64,000 nt of DNA from CALZIK01 sp945787635 (lineage in GTDB: Bacteria; Acidobacteriota; Thermoanaerobaculia; Multivoradales; JAHEKO01). Where the stretch lies: positions 101,981 to 165,980 of the forward strand of contig CAMYNM010000006.1 of NCBI GenBank assembly GCA_947259725.1, read 5' to 3'. Of this stretch, positions 50,004-57,325 are shown one piece after another. The notes under the pieces are model-generated. The model was not told the DNA's origin and ran no database searches. It worked only from the letters and a program-made list of their open reading frames with translations. The position numbers and the translations under genes were made by a program. Position 1 is the first letter of the stretch. Each line of letters begins with the position of its first letter.

Positions 50004-53000
50004 CTATTCGGCGATCTCTTCGAGGATCTTCCAGAGCTCGCCTTCTCGCACGAGCTCGAGCTTTTTGTTGACTTTGTCTCGGAAGGTGTTCGATCGGTAC
50101 TCCTGCGCGAAGGTGATCGCCGCCCGATTCGGTCCCGCGATTCGGGTCTGGAAACCCGAGAGCGCGACCTCAATGAACTCCGGCGCAGTCAGACGCTGCC
50201 GGCGAAGAGCTTCCCATTCGCTCCGGTTCATTCCCCCGGGCGGAACGAAACTCTGAGCGTAGAAGCTCAGATAGTCGTCTGCGCGCCGACCGGACCAGGC
50301 TCGAGCCCAGGCGCGGGCGAAGGCCACGAGGTCGCCCGGAACCGGAGGCACCCCACTCACCTCGATCTCCGAATCGGCGCGGGGAATCGCGGGTAGATCC
50401 GCAGACTCGACGGCGGTCTCTTCCGGAGGGACCGGACGCGGCGACCGCACCGGCACTTCCGCCGGTATCGGCAGCGCGCTCACGGCGCTCTCCAGTTCGG
50501 TCACCCGCGTCTCGAGCTCTCGGTTCGAATCCTCGCTCTCAGCCAGCGCAGCACGCGCTTTCGTCAGATCGTCATCGAGCCGCGCCGCCATCGAGGCCCT
50601 CGCGCTGGCACGCTCCCACTCGGCACGCCAGCTCTGCGTTTCCTTCTCCAGCTCGCTCACCCGGCTCGCGAGGTCGCGATTGGCAGCCTCGCGCTGGGAG
50701 AGCGCCGCGCGCGCGCGCGCCAACTCGTCTTCGAGCTCGGACAGCGTGTTGGTCATCACAGCGGCCTGCTTTTTCTCGGTGGCCGAGCTTTCCGCGATCG
50801 TTTCCAGCTCGGTCACCCGCGCCTCGAGGTCTCGGTTCGCCGTCTCACTCGAAACAAGCGAGGCCCGCGCCTGGGCCAGATCCTCTTCGAGCCCGGATAG
50901 CGTCTCGGCCATCGCCGCACCGCGCTCTTTCTCGGCCTCCAGGCTCGCCGAGGCTGTCTCCAGCTCGGCCACCCGGGACTCGAGGTCTCGGTTCGCCGTC
51001 TCACTCGAAGCAAGCGTAGCCCGCGCCCTGGCCAGCTCGGCTTCGAGCCCGGACAGCGTCTCGGCCATCGCCGCGCCGCGCTCTTTCTCGGCATCCAGAC
51101 TCGCCGAGGCTGTCTCCAGCTCGGCCACCCGGGACTCGAGGTCTCGGTTCGCCGTCTCACTCGAAACAAGCGAGCCCCGCGCCCTGGCCAGCTCTTCATC
51201 CAGCCGTGCGACGGTCCCGGTCAGCGCCGCTCCGCGCTCTCGCTCTGCTTGCAGGTCCTTCGCCGAGGACTGGAGCGACGAGACGACAGCTTGCAGGCCT
51301 TCGATCTCGACCCGCGCGGCCTCGACTTCGTCGGCGAGACGGCTGCGTGTCTCTTCGGACTCCCGCTGCTGCGCGACCCGCTGGGTTTCCGCCTCGGTCA
51401 GGCGGTCCGTGGCGCTCACGATCTCACGTCGTGCCGCCGCCAACTCGCTCGCCAGACCCTCTTTCTCGAGCGCCACGGCCTCAGCCGCGGTTGCCTTGCC
51501 CTCGAGCTGCACGATCGCCGCTTCGCGCTCGCTCAACGAAGCCCTGACCCGGTTGAGCTCTGCACTCAGCGCCGTGCCCTCCTCCTGCGCGGCGGCGATT
51601 GTCGCCTGCATCCGTTCGCTCTCGGCGCGGTGCACGCCGCGCTCCCGCTCGAGTTGGGCCTCGGCCTCGGCGACTCGAGCCGCGGCCTCTCGAGACTGCC
51701 GGGCATCCGCCGGCTCGAGGAAGTCTCCCGACGACCAACCGTCTCTACCGTCTTCCAACCGGATCCGGAACCAGGTGCCGGCCACTCCCAGCGGTTGCAC
51801 CACCGTGCCGGCCTCCATGCAGTCGAGTGCGCGGCTGGTAGTTTCGGGCTCGAGCCGCAGGCTCAAGCATGGGTCGGCTGCATCCGTCACCGTCAGTCGG
51901 CTGCGCTCGAACAGACCCACGGTCTGCACCTTCTCCTTCTCGAGCTCAGCTTCGAGCGCCGCGCGTTCGAGTCCTCTCTGCTCGAGGGCCGCCGCGGACG
52001 ATTCGAGTCGAGCCGTGAGATCGCGGACGCGGCCCTCGCTGTCTTCGAGCCGTTTCGCCAATGTCTCTCGCTCACCGCGAGAGCTCGCGGCGGCACTCTC
52101 GATCGAGCTCCGAGTGCGCTCGAGCTCCTCGGTGACCTGCGCGATTCGCGCCGCTCGCTGGGCGGCCTCCTCGCGAGTTCGGTCGAGCTCGTCGGCGAGC
52201 TCCGCCGCCTCGCCACTCCTCCGGTCCGCCAGGGCCTGAGCCCGCTGCAGTTGAACTTCCAACGCCGCGGCGTCACTATCCTGGCCGTCCGCTGCGAGTC
52301 GAGCCTGTTGCAGCTGGCCTTCCAGCGCCGCGACCTGCTGTTCGGCCGCCTGAAGACTGCGCTCGAGAGTCTCGATCCGGTCAGCGGACTCCACCTCGTA
52401 GGCCGGCTCGACGAACGCCGAGGCCACCCAACCCGAGGCACCGCCCGAACCGAAAGTGACGGCGAGCCAGCCGGACTGCGCGTCGGTCACGTCGAGAACG
52501 GTCCCCGGTACCAAGCAATCGCGACGATCGTGCTGCGTCCCAGGACCCGAGCGCAGGGTCAGACAGGGCTCGGCGGCCTCAGCCACACGTGGCCGGCCCA
52601 GGTTGACCTCCGCGAGAAGCGCCCTGAGCTTCTGTTCGTTGACCTCGGCGGTAGACCGGGCCTCGGCCGCGTCCCGGCTGGCGGCGCTGAGCGCAGCGGC
52701 CTGCTCGCCGCTGCTCGATTCGAGATCCTTCATCCGCGAGAGGTCGTCCTCGAGCTCGGCAACTCGCTGGGTCGCCACAGCGAGCTCGGCCTCGGCGCTC
52801 GAACGGACCTTCCGCTCGCGCTCGAGCTCTTGCTCCAGCCCGGTCGAGCCGGCTGCTCGTTGCTCCAAGGCACTCGCGCGCTCCGCCTCGATCCGGATTC
52901 GCTCTTCGAGCTCGGCGACTCGACCTCGGAGGTCCGTCGCCTCTCGGCGAGCGAGATCCAGCTCGGCTCGCTCGGCGCTGCGATCCGCTTCCGGCCTGAC

Positions 53001-54521
53001 CAGCCTGGCCGAGCTCACCCAACCCTCCTTGCCACCGGCGATTCGCACTCGCAGCCAATCGGGACGGAAACTCAAGGCCTCGACCGGAGAGCCCGCAGGC
53101 AGGCACGTCAGGACCGCACTCGAGCCGTCGGGCTCCGGACGCAGGGGCAGGCAATCCGGACCGGCTTCGACCGCGAATCCCTTAGCATCCAGGATCTCGG
53201 GCGCCCTGCTCAGCCAGGCCCGCAGCGAACTCACCTCCTCCCGGGTCGAGCCGAGTTGCTCGGAGAGCTCTCGCTCGCGCGCCGCTGCTTGCTCGAGGCG
53301 CTCTTGCTGAACAGTCGAGGCATCGGCGGCGGCGAGGGTGGCTTCGAGCTCGCTTGCTCGCGCGGCCAGGCCTTCGGTTTCCTGTCGACTGGCCTCTAGT
53401 CGAGCCTCGAGCACTCGCTTCTCGTCCGCCAGGCGGTCGTGCTCTTGGCTTCGAGCGGCGCTCTCCTGGTGACTGCGGCTCGCGAGTTCGGCTTCGGATT
53501 CCTCCAGAGCGGTTCGCAGGCTCTCGAGGTCGCCGTCGAGCTGAGCCAGCCTCTCTTCCAGGGCCTGGTTGTCGAGTTGAGCCTTCTCGAGCTCCGCGGA
53601 CACGGCGAGCGATTGGCTCGCTCGATTCCGCTCCAGCTCGCCTTCGGCTTTCTCCAGAGCGGTTCGCAGGCCTTCGAGGTCAGGTTCGAGCTGAGCGAGC
53701 CTTGCTTCCAGGGCCTGATTGTCGAGTTGAGCCTTCTCGAGCTCCGCGGACGCGGCGATCGATTGGCTCTCCCGGCTACGCTCGAGCTCGCCTTCGGCTT
53801 TCTCCAGAGCGGTTCGCAGGCCTTCGAGGTCGCCGTCGAGCTGAGCGAGCCTTGCTTCCAGGGCCTGATTGTCGAGTTGAGCCTTCTCGAGCTCCGCGGA
53901 CGTGGCGATCGATTGGCTCTCCCGGCTACGCTCGAGCTCCAGCTCGGCCTCTTCCAGAGACTCGCGCAGCTTGAGTCGGTCTTCGTGCAACTCGCCGACA
54001 CGGCGTCGCAGATCCTCGTTCTCGCGCCGAATCCTGGCCCCGTCGTCTGGCGCAGTCGCTGGCTCGCTGGGCGGCTGCGCTTCGACCGCGACACCCGACC
54101 GCCCTTCAGCCGCTCGGAATCTCACCGCGAGCCCGCCACCAGTACGCTCGACTTCCTGCTCAAAGGATTTGCGAAGATGAACCGTGATTCGGGTCGTGGG
54201 CACGCCTTCGGGCACGGCAAAGCCCACTTCGACCAGCGAGATCAGGCCCGCGCGCGAGGAACGGTCGAGCGCGTCGGGCCCCGGAACCGTGCGCGGCAGG
54301 TAAAGCACCAAATCCCGATCTCCGGCTTCGGCCGACCACTCCACCGACTGTTCCGTCTCGAGTTCGACCGAGCCGGAGTCATCTGTGGTGCGCAGGGTTA
54401 CCCCTCGCACCTCGATCGGATACTCCTGCGCAGCCCCGCCGGTGGCCGAACCAGCCAGCACCAGCCAACCGGTCACCCAAGCCCCGACGAACGCGCTCCG
54501 CCCTCCTTCACGACGCAACAT
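50004..54521 (-). CDS. Giant exported coiled-coil protein with three SH3-like domains and an NTF2-like C-terminus
   Basis: 1505 residues. A signal peptide (WVTGWLVLAGSATGGAAQ) leads to an AMIN-like strand region (about 25-140). Then come long Glu/Arg-rich heptads (ELERSRESQSIATSAELEKA). Three bacterial SH3 domains follow at about 444-505, 644-709 and 874-934, each with the same spaced Cys pair (CLPLRPEPDGSSAVLTCLPAG; CLTLRSGPGTQHDRRDCLVPG). The end (about 1392-1505: WARAWSGRRADDYLSFYAQSFVPPG, FAQEYRSNTFRDKVNKKLELV) is the NTF2-like domain found in L,D-transpeptidase relatives. It looks like an envelope-spanning structural or gliding/TolA-like factor. ATG 54521 follows GGCAGG. It is divergent from an ECF sigma gene. 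Confidence 0.8.
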   Translation of the reverse strand: MLRREGGRSAFVGAWVTGWLVLAGSATGGAAQEYPIEVRGVTLRTTDDSGSVELETEQSVEWSAEAGDRDLVLYLPRTVPGPDALDRSSRAGLISLVEVGFAVPEGVPTTRITVHLRKSFEQEVERTGGGLAVRFRAAEGRSGVAVEAQPPSEPATAPDDGARIRRENEDLRRRVGELHEDRLKLRESLEEAELELERSRESQSIATSAELEKAQLDNQALEARLAQLDGDLEGLRTALEKAEGELERSRESQSIAASAELEKAQLDNQALEARLAQLEPDLEGLRTALEKAEGELERNRASQSLAVSAELEKAQLDNQALEERLAQLDGDLESLRTALEESEAELASRSHQESAARSQEHDRLADEKRVLEARLEASRQETEGLAARASELEATLAAADASTVQQERLEQAAARERELSEQLGSTREEVSSLRAWLSRAPEILDAKGFAVEAGPDCLPLRPEPDGSSAVLTCLPAGSPVEALSFRPDWLRVRIAGGKEGWVSSARLVRPEADRSAERAELDLARREATDLRGRVAELEERIRIEAERASALEQRAAGSTGLEQELERERKVRSSAEAELAVATQRVAELEDDLSRMKDLESSSGEQAAALSAASRDAAEARSTAEVNEQKLRALLAEVNLGRPRVAEAAEPCLTLRSGPGTQHDRRDCLVPGTVLDVTDAQSGWLAVTFGSGGASGWVASAFVEPAYEVESADRIETLERSLQAAEQQVAALEGQLQQARLAADGQDSDAAALEVQLQRAQALADRRSGEAAELADELDRTREEAAQRAARIAQVTEELERTRSSIESAAASSRGERETLAKRLEDSEGRVRDLTARLESSAAALEQRGLERAALEAELEKEKVQTVGLFERSRLTVTDAADPCLSLRLEPETTSRALDCMEAGTVVQPLGVAGTWFRIRLEDGRDGWSSGDFLEPADARQSREAAARVAEAEAQLERERGVHRAESERMQATIAAAQEEGTALSAELNRVRASLSEREAAIVQLEGKATAAEAVALEKEGLASELAAARREIVSATDRLTEAETQRVAQQRESEETRSRLADEVEAARVEIEGLQAVVSSLQSSAKDLQAERERGAALTGTVARLDEELARARGSLVSSETANRDLESRVAELETASASLDAEKERGAAMAETLSGLEAELARARATLASSETANRDLESRVAELETASASLEAEKERGAAMAETLSGLEEDLAQARASLVSSETANRDLEARVTELETIAESSATEKKQAAVMTNTLSELEDELARARAALSQREAANRDLASRVSELEKETQSWRAEWERASARASMAARLDDDLTKARAALAESEDSNRELETRVTELESAVSALPIPAEVPVRSPRPVPPEETAVESADLPAIPRADSEIEVSGVPPVPGDLVAFARAWARAWSGRRADDYLSFYAQSFVPPGGMNRSEWEALRRQRLTAPEFIEVALSGFQTRIAGPNRAAITFAQEYRSNTFRDKVNKKLELVREGELWKILEEIAE
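50514..51293 (-). repeat. Five tandem 156-base coding repeats in the coiled-coil gene
   Basis: The GAGGTCTCGGTTCG-type anchor recurs at 50514, 50670, 50826, 50982 and 51138, an exact 156-base (52-residue) period. The middle three copies are near-identical at the DNA level; the outer ones are diverged. The protein unit is SSETANRDLESRVAELETAS followed by a Lys-Glu-Arg-Gly stretch and LSGLEAELARARA. Recent tandem duplication is implied. Confidence 0.85.
53521..53970 (-). repeat. Three tandem 150-base coding repeats in the coiled-coil gene
   Basis: TCCAGAGCGGTTCGCAGG ends at 53520, 53670 and 53820, an exact 150-base (50-residue) period. The unit encodes SAELEKAQLDNQALEARLAQ then LDGDLEGLRTALEKAEGELE. 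The copies are nearly identical, including silent sites. The period differs from the other array in the same gene. Confidence 0.85.
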
Positions 54522-54645
54522 AGCCTGCCAGTTCCCTCGTTGTTCCCCGAGAATCTCGCCCCGGCAAAGAAGAGCTTCCGGGGAAGCGGAAAGGATATCA
54601 GCCCATCCAAACGAGCCGAGGTAGACTGCCGACAAAGAGTGAGTC

Positions 54646-55230
54646 ATGGGTACGACGATGGCAAGCTTGCGATCCGCCCATCCGGATGAGGCATTCGCCG
54701 ATTTCGTCAGAGAAGTTCAACCGACGGTGACCAAGATCTGTCGCCGCTACCGGATTCCGCCTCAAGATGCCGAAGACCTGATGCAGCAGACCCTGATCGC
54801 CCTGATCGACAGTCGGGATGAGGTCAAAAACCCCGAGGCCTGGCTTGCCGGGACGCTCCGCAATCAATGCCTGATGTACTGGCGGCGACGACGCCGGCAA
54901 CTCTACAACGCGGTCGACTCGGCGGTCCTGGAAGAGCTGGCGACGCCGAGCCCGCCAAGGCAGCACGATGTCGAGTTCAACCATGACTTGGAGCGCGCAC
55001 TCGGCCAACTCCCCTCCAGATGCCGATCGGTTCTTCAGCTGCGCTATGGGCTCGGCTGTCAGCCCCGGGAAACGGCCGAGCGACTCGGCTACCGTTCTTC
55101 GAGCATCTACAAGATCTTGAATCGGTGTCTGGCGGCGCTGTCGCGAAGCCTCACCGTCAAAGCAGCGCCCCCCTGCGCGACCCAGGACGCCAAAGCCGCG
55201 TCTCAGTGTCAGTTTGCCAACTCCGACTGA
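54646..55230 (+). CDS. Sigma-70 family (ECF-like) sigma factor
   Basis: 194 residues. Region 2: FADFVREVQPTVTKICRRYRIPPQDAEDLMQQTLIALIDSRDEVKNPEAWLAGTLRNQCLMYWRRR. Region 4: LERALGQLPSRCRSVLQLRYGLGCQPRETAERLGYRSSSIYKILNRCLAAL. It has no adjacent anti-sigma gene; the next gene encodes a pseudopilin. Region 4's QPRETAERLGYRSSSIYKI looks diverged. ATG 54646 or 54658 may be used; no clear ribosome-binding site decides. Confidence 0.87.
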   Translation: MGTTMASLRSAHPDEAFADFVREVQPTVTKICRRYRIPPQDAEDLMQQTLIALIDSRDEVKNPEAWLAGTLRNQCLMYWRRRRRQLYNAVDSAVLEELATPSPPRQHDVEFNHDLERALGQLPSRCRSVLQLRYGLGCQPRETAERLGYRSSSIYKILNRCLAALSRSLTVKAAPPCATQDAKAASQCQFANSD

Positions 55231-55317
55231 CAAATCTCGTCAACTAATTGACCCAAAACACCCGTTTCCTTGGGCGTAGCGGCTGGCACGAAACCTGCCC
55301 TGGAAGGGCTTTCTCCG

Positions 55318-55872
55318 ATGCTCTCACTTCGATCAGTCACCGACCGAAGGCGACGCGGCTTCACGCTCATCGAGCTGCTGATTGTCGTCGCAATCATTGG
55401 GATCATCGCCGCCATCCTGATTCCCAACCTGATCGATGCGATACACAAGGCTCGGCAAAAGAAGACCGTGGGAAACATTCGAAACGTGGGTACCGGCTGG
55501 TTCGCGTGGTTGACCGACCAGGCTTCGGCGGCCTCCGCGGGTTCGATTCAGTTCGATTTCGAGGCCTTGACCGCGATCGACGCCGACAATCTACGATCGA
55601 CGCTGACCCCGGTCGAGGGACCCAAGTACACCTCTGAAGTGCCCAATCAGGACGCCTGGGGCCATCCTCTGGAGTACCGCTGGTCCGGTTCGGGAGCCGA
55701 GATCCTGGAGATCGGCATTCGCAGCCTGGGCCGCGGCGGCGAACCCGGTCCCACCACCAATCCCTATCCAATAGGGCCTTTCATCGTCACGCAGTACGAA
55801 GAAGACATCGTGTGGGCGAACGGGTTTTTCGTACGCTACCCGGCCGGCGTCACCCAGGCCTCGGCTCCGTAG
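55318..55872 (+). CDS. Type II secretion/type IV pilin-like pseudopilin
   Basis: 184 residues. A short basic leader ends RRRRGFTLIELLIVVAIIGIIAAILIP, the prepilin-peptidase site G|FTLIE with Glu+5 and the N-terminal helix. The C-terminal part (TVGNIRNVGTGWFAWLTDQASAAS; SEVPNQDAWGHPLEYRWSGSGAEILEIGIRSLGRGG) resembles GspG with its DPWG-like DAWG motif and Ca-site loop. No other secretion gene is adjacent, so it is an orphan pseudopilin. GGAAGGGC lies 6 bases before ATG 55318. Confidence 0.9.
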   Translation: MLSLRSVTDRRRRGFTLIELLIVVAIIGIIAAILIPNLIDAIHKARQKKTVGNIRNVGTGWFAWLTDQASAASAGSIQFDFEALTAIDADNLRSTLTPVEGPKYTSEVPNQDAWGHPLEYRWSGSGAEILEIGIRSLGRGGEPGPTTNPYPIGPFIVTQYEEDIVWANGFFVRYPAGVTQASAP

Positions 55873-55999
55873 AACCAGCGCCGGTGGACACCGCCGGAAA
55901 AGCCCCGGAGCGCGCGAGCTCGGGGCTTCGAGGCCTCGCTCCGTGTGTTACGATCCGGGGCGCTCCCGGCCGGGAGCTCTCGCCTTTTTCTTCCTCGAC

Positions 56000-57325
56000 A
56001 TGCGTGTTTGGATCCTTCTGTGGGCTAGCCTGACCGGACTCCTTTGGGGGTGCTCCGCAAAGCCCGAGCCTCCTCCTCAGAGCGCCGACGCGCCCAACGT
56101 CATCCTGATCTCGATCGACACTCTGCGCGCCGACCACCTCGGCTGCTACGGCTACGGCCGGCCGACGTCACCCGAGCTCGACCGGCTGTGCGAAGACTCC
56201 GTGGTCTTCGCCGACGCGATCGCGCACGCTCCGTCCACACTGCATTCACACGCCTCGATTTTCACCTCCCTTCTGCCGCATAATCACGGCGCCGCATGGC
56301 AGGGCAAGACGCGGCTGGCGGACGAGTGCCTGACGGTGACCGAGGTCGCCCAGAGCGCGGGGTTCGCTACCGGAGCGTTCACCGGGGGCGGACAGATGGA
56401 CAAGATCTTCGGCCTCGACCAGGGGTTCGACTTCTACGAGCAGCCCGGAGCCAAGGACTTCCGGGACATCGTGCGTCCCGCGACGGCCTGGCTCGATCGG
56501 CGCCCCGACAAGCCGTTTTTTCTCTTCCTACACACCTACGAGACCCATCATCCGTACGAACCCCCGGCTCGCTTTCTCGAGCTTTTCGACGAAGGCTACG
56601 AGGGCGAGCTGCCGGACGAGATCTCGGTCGACCTGCTGCGCGAGATTAATCGCGAAGAGCATGTTCTGGCCGAGGGCGACCTCGAGCACATCGTGAACGC
56701 CTATGACGCCGAGATCAGGTCGATGGACGAAGCCTTGGGCCGCCTGGTCGCGTACCTCAAGGAACAGGATCTCTATGACGACACGATGATCGTTTTCACC
56801 TCGGACCATGGCGAAGAGTTCGGCGAGCACGGCAAGATCGGCTGGCATTCCCACACCCTCTTCGACGAACTCTTGAAGGTACCGCTGGTGGTCAAATACC
56901 CCGCGCAAGAGCACGCTGGAACGAAGGTCTCCGCCCAGGTCAGGAGCATCGACATCGCGCCGACCCTGCTCGAAGCGCTCGGGCTACCCGTTCCCGAGGT
57001 CTTCTCCGGCTCGGATCTCACTCCGCTCGCCGACGCACGGCAATCCGAGTCCCGCACCGCCGTCAGCCGTATGGACCGCCAAGCGAGCAAAGACGTCGAC
57101 TCGGTACGAACGCCGGACTGGAAGCTCTTCCGAGGGCAGCTCTTCGACCTCAATGTCGATCCGGAAGAGCTCTGGGACACGGCCCTCAACCGGCCCGGAG
57201 TCGTGGAGCAGTTGCGCCTGGAGCTCGAAGACGCGGTCGCTTCGCGCGAACGCTACAGCGGGCCTCAGGTCGTTCCGAAGGGCGCGACCCTCGACGAGCT
57301 CAAGGCCCTGGGCTACCTCCAGTAG
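56000..57325 (+). CDS. Sulfatase-fold lipoprotein (alkaline phosphatase superfamily)
   Basis: 441 residues. The ATG at 56000 opens a signal peptide with lipobox WASLTGLLWGCSAK. NVILISIDTLRADHLGCYGYGRPTSPELDRL, APSTLHSHASIFTSLLPHNHGA, TYETHHPYEPP and IVFTSDHGEEFGEHGKIGWHSHTLFDELLKVPLVVKYP give the sulfatase fold and its metal ligands. The formylglycine Cys/Ser-x-Pro-x-Arg motif is replaced by Ser-Thr-Leu-His-Ser-His. It is therefore not a standard sulfatase but may hydrolyse or transfer a phosphoester using that Ser or Thr. Its TAG shares a base with the GTG of the next gene, so the two are coupled. Confidence 0.82.
   Translation: MRVWILLWASLTGLLWGCSAKPEPPPQSADAPNVILISIDTLRADHLGCYGYGRPTSPELDRLCEDSVVFADAIAHAPSTLHSHASIFTSLLPHNHGAAWQGKTRLADECLTVTEVAQSAGFATGAFTGGGQMDKIFGLDQGFDFYEQPGAKDFRDIVRPATAWLDRRPDKPFFLFLHTYETHHPYEPPARFLELFDEGYEGELPDEISVDLLREINREEHVLAEGDLEHIVNAYDAEIRSMDEALGRLVAYLKEQDLYDDTMIVFTSDHGEEFGEHGKIGWHSHTLFDELLKVPLVVKYPAQEHAGTKVSAQVRSIDIAPTLLEALGLPVPEVFSGSDLTPLADARQSESRTAVSRMDRQASKDVDSVRTPDWKLFRGQLFDLNVDPEELWDTALNRPGVVEQLRLELEDAVASRERYSGPQVVPKGATLDELKALGYLQ

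Noticed and set aside
51249..53399. 716-residue plus-strand protein opposite the coiled-coil gene
   Set aside because: Mirror of the heptad codons; no start signal; the SH3 and NTF2 domains on the other strand are convincing.
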